Part shown: one piece after another, positions 33,400 through 43,735 of the stretch
How positions within the stretch are numbered: position 1 is the stretch's first letter
Layout of the letters: each line of letters starts with the position of its first letter
NCBI GenBank assembly: GCA_012845835.1
Contig: JABAKD010000025.1
Location: 19,948,932 to 20,012,931 of the forward strand
DNA from: Undaria pinnatifida
Lineage: Eukaryota; Sar; Phaeophyceae; Laminariales; Alariaceae
DNA: 64,000 bases
Direction: 5' to 3'
Made by a program: the position numbers and the translations under genes
The notes under the pieces: model-generated
Databases searched by the model: none
Told to the model about the DNA's origin: nothing
What the model saw: only the letters and a program-made list of their open reading frames with translations

Positions 33400-34980
33400 T
33401 GGGGCCCAATAGTAGGAGCCTAGCTGCAAGAAAAGTGATGTGCACCGTTTTCCGTGGTTATGAGACGACTGAACAATCAAACAAAACAAAACTCCTCTTT
33501 AGGGGCCACACACAACCCAAGAGTTCCGGGGCCCCAAAAAAAGAAAGCGGGGCTGCCTTCCCCCCCCCCCCGTGCTGTCACATGTTCTTTCTTTGTTTGA
33601 ATTGATCTATCTTGTTGTACATTATGTTTTTTCGCAGCGTTGACTTTTTTTTTTGGTGCGCTACAAGATGTGATCCACTCTGTCTGCATGTATGTGCAGC
33701 CTACTACAAGCTACCGTATAATAAAAATTATGGCTGTTGTATTGTGGCTCGTTGAGTCTCGCTCCTAGGGTGCTCTCTTTTTTGTTCCTTTTCTTTGTTC
33801 TAAAATACTCTGACTCCGGATCTGGGGGGAAAATAATGCTTAATAAGCGCACCATATACACTTCCACGTATTTTCTTACATGTGTTGTGCATCAATTTAA
33901 CTCAATTGTATTCGCAATCCAGTGCTATATGCTGGCGTATCCTTCAGCTCCCGCGGCAGCAACGACAGTCACCGTTACCACTCCAGCGGCGCAAGCTGCC
34001 GGTGTATGTGCGGCTGGGTGATTATGTCGATCCGACTTGACCCCTGGCCGCGATCACATGCGGTGGAGACAAGTCACCCGAAAAGCCATCTCTCCGGGTA
34101 TAGAGTGGGACTTACTTGCGCAAAAGCCTACCCACGAACAAAACCCCCGGCCGGGCCATGAGAAAACAGCCTTCCGTCAGACTATAGGTCCGGTTTTGTA
34201 CTTCGTATCCTTGGTCTACCCTTCCCATTCGGGCGTCGGTCCTCGCGAGTCTGCTTACCGCCCGCAATGAAACGTATCGTTGAAAGTCATTGATGAGCAG
34301 ACGCGTTCTACGATAGATAGAGGTCTCAATATTCGTCTGAAATTGGCTTTGAATGTCGGGACTCCCCTTTATTAACCCAAAATGGTCGGAAATCTCCATG
34401 GATGGGCCACTTTTTTTTTTGCATGATGGTTCTCGCTGTGTAGACCATAATACCTATAGGAAAAAAAAAAAAAAAAGGGCCATCCAGATATAATAATAGG
34501 TGTTTTTTATCCGGTATATAGTCTACTTGTATAGACTAAGTAGTCAGTTTTATTTTCGAGAGCAGGTCTTCAAAAGTTGCTCAGCTGCCTATAAAGCGAG
34601 GGGTAGTATTAAGAAAAAAAGGGGTGCGCACACCTCTCTCGTCGTGTAGCACGCCGTGTCAACACTTTTTTTTTTTCTTCTTTTTTTCTCTCTCCGCCGA
34701 CAATATTATAGGGTAGTAGAGAGATATATATGCGGATCCGATCTATGAATCGAATTTCCGAAAACCAGTATTAGTATTAATAGTAGATAATCCCTCCTAT
34801 GGCTCCAGGCGGATCATTTCCCAATTTCCCTTTTCCCCACGTATTTGCATTATTGTAGCTACTATAATAATACAATATATCCTTTTCCCTCATCAATGCT
34901 TCATACCCATTCATTGGCCGCACTCCTCCGACTTTTTTCCTCTCCTCCGCTAGTGGCCCTGGCGGTCCCTCAGAACTAGT
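33400..34980. other. Unassigned non-coding stretch
   Basis: No gene can be supported. It holds homopolymer runs, T-rich tracts near 34660-34690, and a partial AACCCAAAATGGTCGGAAATC fragment near 34375 of the repeats above. The GC-rich piece at 33950-34270 has open frames on both strands but no recognisable motif. Confidence 0.35.
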
Positions 34981-34989
34981 TTATTAATG

Positions 34990-35650
34990 TACCGGTGTAC
35001 TCGGCGCGAAATCGCGACCTGGGTGGTCACAGGGAGATTACCTCTAGAAGAGGGGCGTTCCTCGCGCAGATATATGCCTTTCCGCGGCGCTAGGGACAAT
35101 CCGTTCGTCCCTGCCGACCATGCTTACCGCTACCTGATCCATCAGGTCGCTGCCTTCCTTTCCGAGGCGCCCAAACAAAGCTTTCCACTGCGAGAGAAGG
35201 TGACAGTTTTTGGCTGCGCTCGTCGAAAGACATCTCGGTCCCGGGCGAGCGCAGTGGCTGCGCTTGCGCGCCTCAGAAGTGGAAGCAGCTGATCCGTCTC
35301 GGTCAGGGTTGCCTGCCCGTAGGTGGATCCCCGCTTGAGCGGGTCCGCCCGCATACGTGACGTCGAGAGTAGTATCGCTTTGTTGCGATACTCCGATGCC
35401 ATGTCATCTCGGAGTCCTCCCGCCTCGATGACAATGTCCATGCGGAGTTTCCTGTTTGCGTGGAAGGGGGTTCCGCTTTCCACCTTGTGACTGGTGGGCA
35501 TCTTCTTTACGGTGTGGGAGAGCGCGTGCGCCAACGGCTGGTGGAGTTTGCTGGTTCACCTGCGCGCCTGATCGATGACATAAATCGTGCATGCGCTATA
35601 TCTATCACCCCCCGCTGCACCGCAGCAGGTACATACCGGTGCGTATGAGC
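34990..35650 (-). pseudogene. Degraded C-terminal part of a retroelement polymerase
   Basis: Minus-strand reading in two frames gives, in order, MDIVIEAGGLRDDMASEYRN (about 35442-35383), then HLRAGNPDRDGSAAS and EARKRSH (about 35328-35265), then FGRLGKEGSDLMDQVA (about 35180-35133). From memory, this ordered set occurs at the C-terminus of reverse-transcriptase-like proteins of several protists, including oomycetes and brown algae. An extra base near 35365 breaks the frame, and sequence between about 35260 and 35190 is diverged. No catalytic YADD box or integrase is visible. It is a third polymerase lineage, distinct from those at 18 and 39 kb. Confidence 0.55.
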
Positions 35651-35929
35651 ACGGCCTACACACGAGCACTCTCGCCACGAGCACTCTCTCTGGGGCAATG
35701 AGCTTTGTGATGCCAGCCTGTTAAGCAAAGGTGTCGACATGCGCATCGCTACCACTACTACTTCTTCTGCTGCTGTTGTGGCTGTATACCGGGTACCTGG
35801 TATAGGATTTAAGAGTGGCGCTCGGAGCTACGTGGGCCTTTTCTCACGTGGAGGTATCGAAAAAAGTGAGCGAGTCTTGTCTACTGTGCACACATGTAGG
35901 TTATTTTTTATTCGTAAATTACTGTACCA

Positions 35930-35990
35930 TTTAGTCTAGACTATAGGACCTATAGATCTAGACTATAGTCTATGTACAGTCTACATCAAG
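35930..35990. repeat. CTATAG/TCTAGA palindrome cluster
   Basis: TAGTCTAGACTATAGGACC, TATAGATCTAGACTATAGTC and TATGTACAGTCTACAT are overlapping self-complementary words able to form hairpins. GGACCTATAG recurs at about 36086. Possibly the edge of a decayed foldback element. Confidence 0.45.
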
Positions 35991-35999
35991 TAAATTGTG

Positions 36000-37980
36000 C
36001 TGGGGGTGAAGGTTGTTTCTCTTGCTCGTGGGCCCGTCCATACTGCTGCTGCACACACTATCGTTGCTGGGGGAGGAAGGAGGAATAGGACCTATAGGTG
36101 GCTCAGGCGCGAAGAGTAGTCTTTATGTGCGAGGCACAACCCCCGGGTGAAATAATCGTGAGATAGATGTATGTATTAATAGGACGATTATATAGACTAA
36201 CTGTCAAATAGAGTCTAGTACATACAACAGCAGTGGCGGCTGTGGCTGATCTTGCGCGGGAGCCAAAGATATCGATTCTTTCAACTGGATTCTTTGGCAG
36301 CATCATTCCAGCAGGTGCTGTATCTTGAATCTTGATATCGTACGAAGCCAACAACCTCCCCCTCGGCACTCCGAACCTCGCTTGTGTGTCCTCTCCCTTC
36401 TTTTTTTGCAGTAAAACCTGAACGATGAGGACATACTACGCTATGCGCGCACAGCAGTAGTACCAGTACCCAGTGCCACATTTTGTGTGACTATCGTCGG
36501 ACTCAAGGAGGGGCTGAAAGAAGAGGGGACGCGTTAGGCTTCAGCCCCCAAAATGCGGCGGGATCACGCTCGATCATCTGATCTGGATTCCTGTGGAGAT
36601 GCCATGACATCATCAGGATCTGCTGGATCCACGTCCGCGATTGCGTCTTTCATGATAGGTTGGACACTAAACAAGCGTCGTACGTTGTACGTACGTACGT
36701 ACGTACGCAATTTTTACGTAATCTCTCGTAGCTTGGCATTGTATAAGTAAATACGCGATACGTAGCGATGAACTGACAACGCCGTGTCCAGTACAGCACA
36801 CGAGTACGTGGGTGGAGTGGGTACGCAGCAATATCAACCACATTCGAACGAGGACTCTGGGCCGTTTCCCACGCTCTGTCACAGGCAATCGGGGACTATC
36901 CCAGCATCCCAGCAGGGGCCCTGTCTGCTGTCGAGCTGTTCAGGGGTCTCATCAGGTACGGAGGAGGAGCAGTATGCCATGTGCTGGCGGGGCTCTGTGG
37001 GCTGTTGCTTTGGGAGGTCAAACCGGGGTTGAAATCACAACCACCCCCAGAGTTTTACCGCCTCTCTATTATATTATGACAGTCCCTTCGATTTCTCCTG
37101 CCCATCCCACCCCGAGACATCCCCGTACATGTGTGCGAAGAAGTGTCGTGAACTCGCGATACCCCCCCCGAACGTTCCCTGGTCTGGACCACACAGCACG
37201 CTGCACACGCCATAGGCGGAGAAAATGAGCAGCAATAAGAGCGGCGGGAGCAGGAGCCGGGCCGGCTGCGGCTTGGCATTGGCCCTCCGCAATTTCTGGA
37301 AAGCTTTCCTCCAGTGGTGCGTGTGCGTATGTAGAGACAGCTGTATATATTTTGCCTCTAATTTGGTACAATGTGGACTGAAATATAAAATCCTTTTGTA
37401 TTAGTATTAATATTAACAAGGTCCTTATATTTACTTTTTAGGGTCATACACGATTGACTTGGAAAGTGAGGGCTCTGTCTGGCACTTCGGTGGAATTTTC
37501 AACTCCACTTGGTTGCGACTTAAACTTTCGTTTTCTCAAATCAACCACTACTCCTTTGCTCCCGCGTCGTGCCTATCCATCGATCGAAGACCTGTGTGTG
37601 CTTGGGGGCTGGTTGGAGGGCCTCTTTCTCTGCCTCCGAGGTGCTCCCTCCACCCCCGCTCTGTCGAGTTCTCGTGCGCTCTTTCTTCCCTCCGCACGCA
37701 GCCATGCCGCATTTTTAGAGATTGGGATTTTACGTACGTACCGCATAGTACGAGTATATCGTAGGCTGTGCTACTTTGGTATGCTGTACATACACTACAC
37801 TGCAGCTACTCCTACTTACTTCTGTACCTTGTACGCAAAAAAAATGATGACAAAAATTATCTCTCAGCTACGTTCATTCATTTTCAGTATCAGGCAGCTG
37901 AACATGAATGAAAAATAATACTCCGGAGTAAATGGAATAGAGTGTTTGCGTTATAATAGTTCACTAAAAATTCTTCCATC
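36000..37980. other. Unassigned stretch, (ACGT)n at 36680-36708
   Basis: No gene supported. A self-complementary (ACGT)n tract lies at about 36680-36708. GC-rich open frames at 36800-37300 occur on both strands, without motifs or convincing splice sites. Confidence 0.35.
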
Positions 37981-37989
37981 ATGCTATTT

Positions 37990-38092
37990 TACGGGGGACC
38001 ATAGTAAATAGGACCTACGGTATACACAAAAACCAACATATTTACCTATTTTGATTAACAATATTTGGTCCTATTTACTATGGTCCCCCGTA
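37990..38092. mobile_element. 103-bp MITE with perfect 26-bp inverted ends
   Basis: The first 26 bases (37990-38015, TACGGGGGACCATAGT...) are the exact reverse complement of the last 26 (38067-38092). The outermost TA on both sides could be a TA target duplication, leaving 24-bp terminal inverted repeats beginning CGGGGGACC. That fits the Tc1/mariner-type MITE pattern. The 51-bp centre is AT-rich and non-coding. Perfect arms suggest recent activity or strong homogenisation. No transposase is in the window. Confidence 0.85.
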
Positions 38093-38177
38093 ATAGGAAA
38101 ATGCCAGATTAACTCCGGCACGCTTTTGGTTGTGTTTGCGGTGAAAGAATCGCAGAAAAAAAGGCGTACACGGCCTC

Positions 38178-41145
38178 CATTGTTGTTGTTGTTGTTCTCA
38201 CATTAACTCGCATAATCAAGTCCGTTGTCACAGGACAGGCTCCAGTCACTCTGGAGCTGAGGAATACCCCAGGGAAAAAACACAAACCAAAGGTGGTACA
38301 CGCATATATCACAGCTGACGCAATTCATGCCTCCACCAGAAACATATAAAAGTGAAATCGGGAGTCAGTCTACGATGTGCCAGGTCCATACCGGTGAAAA
38401 ACCGACTATACCGCTTGTCACCCAAGACTACCACGTATATACTACACATAGTATATATCACTACGCATACGCACGACAGACGCAAGTCAATTGGAAAAAA
38501 GAAACAAAGAAAAGAAAAGAAGATAAAGGAAAGGAAATAAAAGAGAAGGGAGCGAAAAAAAAGAAAAAAAAACGGAAAAGGAAAGGAAAGAAAAGACAAG
38601 ACAAGAAAAGCAAGAAAAGACAAGACAAGAAGAGGGACCAAGGAAAGGAAGAGAGCAAAAACATGTCATACTACCCTAGGAACTGACTAAAGACGGCATT
38701 GGGCTCATAGAGGGTATCAAGTGCATCATCAATGGCACTGGGGAGAGAACGCAACATGGCGAAGAAGTCACGGCGGTCTTACGCTATCTTGTGACGGCCA
38801 TTGGAAGGCCCACAACTTTCAAGACGATGATGGCCAAACCCAGACTTCAGTCTCTTGGGCATGACGCCCCCCCATCCCCCCCCCCCCATCCCCCCCCTCC
38901 ATCCCCCCCCCCCCCTCCCCCCCTCCCCCCCCCCTTCCCCCCCTTCCCCCTCCCCCCGGCCGCTTGGAGATGCCGACGGTCGATGGCGCTGCCGCATCCT
39001 TTGCGCGTCGCTCTGCAGCTTTGCGTCTCTCCGTTTCATGCCAATTCCGCATGAACAACTCTGCTCCCTCCTGTACTCGTCGAAACCAACTGCCAGCCTT
39101 CTGAGCAGCCTTTCGCCACCCTTCGCATTTCATTCCAAAGACCGACATATCCTCCTTCACATGATCCATCCAGTCTTTCTCTTGCCCCCCTGAGTAGCCC
39201 TTACCCCCAACAAGCTCCCCAAACATCACCCTTTGTGGCAGACGCTCCTCCCCCATATGTGCCACGAATCCCGCAAACAATATCCTCCGTTGCGCACTAT
39301 CGCCTCTATGCTCTCGGAAGCTGTCTTGGTAAGCGCGTCGGCGTACGATAGGGTGTGGTCGTCGCGCTTCCGTTTCCGCCATCCAAGGCCTCGGAGGAGC
39401 ATGAAGTGGTGAACCCGTCGTGGCCTGCCATAGTCAGGCTTCTTCGGGCTCCACGTCATGCAACCGTAAAGAAGTGTCTCGACCACCTCAGCTTTCAGCA
39501 ACCGCACCTTCAACCGTGAGCGCACACCCGGGCGCGGGAAGCACGTCCAGGCCCTCTGAAGACGCCGCGTTACTTCAATGCTGAGGTCTCTGTCTGCGGT
39601 GATAGCCCCGCCCTAGTACACAAACTCGATTGCTTGTTTGTATACCTGGCCGGCTGCATTGATGGTGAAGGACACCTTCCCCCCGCCTTTGGTTTGCAGG
39701 CACATAATCTCTGTTTTTGCCTCGGATACGGTAAGCCCGAACGACGAGCACGCAGTCACGATCACCGTCATCATCCTCTCCAGCCCTTCTGATGATCGCG
39801 ATACGATGCCCGCATCGTCCGCGTACAGCATACCCCACAATCTCTGCACCTCATCCCCTTCCTTCCCCCTCCGCCCGTCGACTTCGCCTGTGCGTGAAGT
39901 GCCCTTCTTCTCGCCTTCCTCCGTTCGTTGGAGCTGCACCATGTTGTCCGTGATGGCTGCATCAGCGAGGAAGCGTTTCTCGGCCACACGCAGTACCGCC
40001 GTGAAAAACATGTTGAACAGCAGCGGCGCGAGCACGCATCCTTGCCTGAGACTTGCCCCACGTCGAACTTATCCGAGCACTCTCCATCATCCAGCCGCAC
40101 GCATGCTTGCATACCGTCGTGGAATTGGCGGATGACGGCGAGCATTCTCGGTGGCACGCCAAAATGAGCAAGGACATCCCACAGAAGGGTTCGGTCGACG
40201 GAGTCGTATGCTTTGGTGAGGTCGATAAAGCACAAGTACAAGGGGGTGTCCTTCTTCCGCGCCAGTTCCTGCAGTCGTCGTACTACGAACATCATGTCAG
40301 CCGTCGAGCCTCTGGGTCTGAACCCACACTGTTCCTCCGGCAGAATGTTCTTGCGTTCGCAATAGTCACTCAGGCGACCCGCGCTGACTTTGAGGAGTAC
40401 TTTGCCGGCGTGAGCCACGAGGGAGATGCCACGATAATTGCCACACTCAGTCCGATCTTTCTTCTTGTGAAGCACCTTAATCGTTGCATCTTTCCATTGT
40501 TGCGGTACGTCACCTCCCCTCCACACAGCGACGATGATATCGTGGAACTTTCCGAGGGTGTTCAATTTTCCTTCGTCGGCCAAAACCTTCAAGAGCTCGG
40601 CCGGGAGACCATCGGGCCCTACCGCCTTTCGGTTCGCCAACGCACGGATCGCCTCCTCTACTTCGTACCTAGACGGGACATCGTCCAGTGGTCTGCACGG
40701 GGGCCACTGCTTAAGCTCGTCCACAATGCTCGGATCAAGGGTCGGCGACTTGGTGTGAAACCACCTCACCCACCGCTCGCGGATGAGGGCATTATCCCGC
40801 AGCAATCGACCTTCCTCGTCTTTGATGTCCTGCGAGTTAAACGTCCTCTTCCCTTCCACATCCATCCCCTTGAGGTGTTTGTAGAAGACAAATTGATAAC
40901 CTTCTCGGATACGCCCTTCGAGCTGGCTAACGTAATCTTCGAAGAACCTCTGAACAGCTTCCGCCCGCGTGCGTTTCAGCTGTTTGGTGGTCGCCTTCAA
41001 CGCTTGCCGTAGACCACGACCGTTTGGAGCAGAACGGACCCGTTTCCTCGCGTCTTCCCTATCCTGCCATCGTGCGTTCAACTCCGCTTTCGTCGCCTCA
41101 GTCGCACACCAGCCCCTCGGTACTTGTTTGCGCCGAATAGGGGGA
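38178..41145 (-). mobile_element. RTE-like non-LTR retrotransposon, copy 1, 5'-truncated
   Basis: In element (minus-strand) order: linker and reverse transcriptase (41145 to about 38950); G-rich tract; GGGCCTTCCAATGGCCGTC and AATGCCGTCTTTAGTCAGTT; a CT-rich stretch; block B (about 38520-38395), block C (38395-38310) and block A (38310-38190); then an (AAC)n tail at 38175-38197. The AAC trinucleotide tail is typical of the RTE group. The upstream junction at about 41145 abuts a 3'-UTR fragment of another copy, so the endonuclease is lost. Confidence 0.8.
38819..41145 (-). pseudogene. Reverse transcriptase of the RTE-like element, frame-broken
   Basis: A long frame (41145 to about 40060, open upstream of the first usable start) carries the linker, the [13 protein letters not shown] block, [28 protein letters not shown] and palm motif A in [14 protein letters not shown] one-base indel in the GGGG run at 40056-40059 shifts the frame just before [13 protein letters not shown]. 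The catalytic YADD box is at 39814-39825. A TAG at 39613-39615 replaces the Leu of an FVYLGG-type motif. A second frameshift near 39290 precedes RRILFAGFVAHMGEERLPQR and the C-terminal block. Only about three lesions disable it, so it is relatively young. Confidence 0.85.
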
Positions 41146-41300
41146 CTACTCGCGCCTGGAAAAACCGACTATGCCGCTCGCCACCCAAGAAAGACTACTA
41201 CGTATATATTGCACGTAGTACCTATCACTACGTATACGCACGACAGACGCGAGTCAAATGGAAAAAAGAAACAGAGAAAAGGAGAGAAGATAATATCACA
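41146..41300 (-). mobile_element. 3'-UTR fragment (block B) of another RTE-like copy
   Basis: ACTACTCGCGCCTGGAAAAA, CCGACTATGCCGCTCGCCAC, CACGTAGTACCTATCACTAC and GGAAAAAAGAAACAGAGAAA match block B at 38395-38520 and 43945-44070. It directly flanks copy 1 in the same orientation, so copy 1 lies between two direct B repeats about 2.75 kb apart. This looks LTR-like, but nested insertion explains it better. Confidence 0.75.
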
Positions 41301-41399
41301 GGCCGGGAGCGGGGAGGCAACATCAAATTTTGAATTTAGACATGGTGCGGTAGCACCTAGACGCACTGATAGGGGCAGGCCCAGCACAACGCCATCAGA

Positions 41400-41790
41400 C
41401 AAACAGCAGCGCAGCAGCAGCACAGCAGCAGCAGCAGCAGCGCAGTAGCAGCAGCGCAGCCGCAGCCGCAGCACCAGCAGCAGCGGCGGGGGCGGGGGCG
41501 GAGGTGGCAGTGGCGATGGCAATGGCCCCGCCAGATAAGTTGCGGCACAGCAGCTCGGCCTGGATCAATCATTACGATCATCACCACAGCAACAGAACAG
41601 CCAGTTTTTTGTCAACTTTTTTAGAAACAAAAGCAGGAGACACCAACCGCAGCCGCAGCACAACAGCCGCCGCACAGCAGCAGCAGCAGCAGCAGCAGTA
41701 GCGGCGGCGGCGGCCGCGCGGCATGGGTAGCGGTAGCGGCGGCGGCCGTGCGGCATGGGTAGCGGTGGCGGTGGAGGCTTCAGCGTCGTG
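41400..41790 (+). repeat. (CAG)n / (GCA)n and GGC-rich microsatellites
   Basis: CAG tracts at 41403-41482 and 41680-41699, with GCGGCGG-type tracts and a doubled GCGGCATGGGTAGCGGT motif at about 41720-41770. Poly-Gln, Ala or Ser-type frames are open on both strands. A coding role (Gln-rich exon) cannot be excluded, but nothing supports it. Confidence 0.75.
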
Positions 41791-41989
41791 GGATAGCGAC
41801 GGTGGTTGACAAAATCAGCACCGAATACGACATCACGCAGCAGCAGAGAACGAGATCACATCGTAGAGCGCGGGAGCGCTGGCTCACTAGTCTACAGCGC
41901 CCACCCCTGAGGTTGCGCGTACGCGCCTTGCTTCCCCAGATACTCTTTGGTGCCTCCGCATCAATGTTGGGTTGTGTCTACCGCTGTTA

Positions 41990-42290
41990 AGCACAGCGCA
42001 CAGCGAGCAGTGTCTGCTGTGTGCTGCCGTGTGGGTTGTGCCCTCGTGCCCTCTGATTGGTGTGCCGGTGTGCCTGGTGTTGGTAGGCCAATTGTATGAT
42101 CTGGTCGTTATTGATGGAAGTTCACTCTAAATCGTTCACTCAAATTGGAATTTTCATGCCGTTTTTGGCAAATTCTTCCTTCAGAGTTCGCTCGGCGGGC
42201 TTATTTGCTTGGATTTTTAGATTGAATTCCTTTTGACGCAAACACACAGATCATCCAATTTTACTCTGCAGCTCAAAACTCGTAAGTTTT
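41990..42290. other. Unassigned non-coding stretch
   Basis: I see no repeat family or gene signal. GTGTGCCGGTGTGCCTGGTG-type short redundancy only. Confidence 0.3.
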
Positions 42291-42365
42291 TACTCTCGGC
42301 GACCTTCTGGGCAAGCCGTGGTCGTCGGTGTCTTCCCTTCTCCCCCCACAGCTCTACGCTGCTGT
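42290..42365 (-). repeat. Repeat P fragment
   Basis: CGACCTTCTGGGCAAGCCGT, GGTGTCTTCCCTTCTCCCCC on the plus strand equals the GGGGAGAAGGGAAGACACC ... CGGCTTG segment of family P on the minus strand. Other copies are near 51.6, 56.7 and 61.1 kb. In translation all give a TPVTTA- or TTACPEG-like stretch. Confidence 0.5.
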
Positions 42366-42502
42366 CGGTACACAGATAAGATTTGCCAAAGACCGTACGA
42401 CCAAAGTTGTAGTATTCTTCTGCTATTAATACTGCAAGTGATATGTATGATATGTGCAGTCAAAACAGGTTTCAACAGCAGCACCCACAGCAGCACCATA
42501 CA

Positions 42503-42640
42503 GCTGTTGTTCTCACATTAACTCGCATTATCAAGTCCGTGGTCACAGGACAGGCTCCAGTCACTCCGGAGTGGAGGAATACCCCAGGAAAAAAAAACAC
42601 AAACGAAAACAATAGTGGTACACGCATATACCATCACAAG
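42503..42640 (-). mobile_element. RTE-like 3'-end block A, inverted against copy 2
   Basis: TGTTGTTCTCACATTAACTC, GGTCACAGGACAGG, CAGTCACTCCGGAGTGGA and TGGTACACGCATATACCA. It reads as an element 3' end on the minus strand but is fused at about 42640 to polymerase sequence of copy 2 on the plus strand. That arrangement fits either a twin-priming inversion or a nested insertion. Confidence 0.7.
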
Positions 42641-43735
42641 GGTTGGAGAGGATGATGAGGGTGATCGTGACTGCGCGCTCGGCGTTGGGGCTTACGGTGT
42701 CCGATACTAAATGGTTTCGGCGGGTAGAGGAGGGGGCAGAGTTATTCATGCGGAAATGGCTTGACGCCGAGAGATGCAGAGCTGCAGAGCGACGCGCAAA
42801 GACCTCGGCAGCGCCATCCACCATCGGCATCTCTAACTGGCCGGGGGGAGGGAGGCGTTGGGGGGGCGGGGGCGGGGAGGAGGGGGGAAGGGGGAAAGGC
42901 GGAGGGGGGGGAGGGAAGGGGGAGCGTTCTGCCCAAGAGACTGAAGTCTTGGTCTGGCCATCATCGTCTTGAAGCTTGTGGGCCTTCCAATGGCCGTTAC
43001 AAGTTAGCGTAACGCCGCCCTGACTTTTTTGCCTTGTTGCGTTCTTCCCCGAGTGGCATTGATGCACTTGCTACCTTCTACGAGGCCAATGCCGTCTTTA
43101 GTCAGTTCCTAAGGTCTGCTACGATCGTAGTATGCTGTGTTTTTTCCCCTTTCCTTTAGTTGCTCCCTCCTTTTCTTTTCTTTTTTTTTTTTTCTTTTCT
43201 TTTCTTTTCTTTTCTTTTCTTTTCTTTTCTTTTCTTTTCTTTTCTTTTCTTTTCTTTTCTTTTCTTTTCTTTTCTTTTCTTTTCTTTTCTTTTCTTTTCT
43301 TTTCTTTTCTTTTCTTTTCTTTTCTTTTCTTTTCTTTTCTTTTCTTTTCTTTTCTGTTTTTACTTTTCTCTTCTTTTTTCCAATTGGACTGAGTCTGACG
43401 TGCGTACGGGTAGTGATTGATACCACGTGTAATATATACGTGGTAGTCTTTTTCTGGGTAGCAAGCGATGTAGTCGGTGTTTTCAGGCACGAGCGCCTTG
43501 TAGTGAGACGTATGCACCACTGTGGACCTGGCACATCGTAGGCTGACTCCCGATTTCACTATTTTACACTATTTTTCTGACGGAGTCATGAACTGCGTCA
43601 GCTATGATATATGCGTGTACCACTTTTGGCTTGTTTGTGTGTTTTTCCATGGGGTATTCCTCCACTCCAGAGTGACTGGAGCCTGTCCTGTGACCACGGA
43701 CTTGATTATGCGAGTTAATGTAAGAACAACAACAT
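42641..43735 (+). mobile_element. RTE-like element, copy 2, with in-frame internal deletion
   Basis: It starts in the segment following the YADD box (LERMMRVIVTA). After LTVSDTK it jumps at about 42712 to the WFRRVEEGAELFMR segment, deleting roughly 640 bp relative to copy 1 while keeping the frame open. The G-rich tract, GGCCTTCCAATGGCCGTTAC, AATGCCGTCTTTAGTCAGTT, an expanded (CTTTT)n, and inverted blocks B, C and A follow. It ends with an AAC tail at about 43727-43735. Confidence 0.8.
43178..43356 (+). repeat. (CTTTT)n microsatellite, ~34 units
   Basis: Uninterrupted CTTTT pentamers lie exactly where copies 1 and 3 of the retroelement have a short degenerate CT- or GA-rich segment beside block B. 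The microsatellite therefore grew from a seed carried in the element's 3' UTR. Phe-Leu-Phe and Lys-Arg-Lys-Glu frames are artefacts. Confidence 0.95.

Noticed and set aside
40053-41012. 319-codon plus-strand open frame opposite the reverse transcriptase
   Set aside because: It is antisense to a clear RT coding region on the minus strand. RT motifs and residue conservation are all on the minus strand, and this frame has no recognisable features.
38395-41290. LTR retrotransposon, because block B flanks the polymerase as direct repeats
   Set aside because: The polymerase has non-LTR motifs. No integrase, protease or primer-binding site is seen. Block B also occurs alone as a 5'-truncated tail with (AAC)n ends, so nested LINE insertions explain it.
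43109-43559. Lys-Arg-Lys-Glu and Phe-Leu-Phe repeat proteins
   Set aside because: Both strands of the (CTTTT)n microsatellite.
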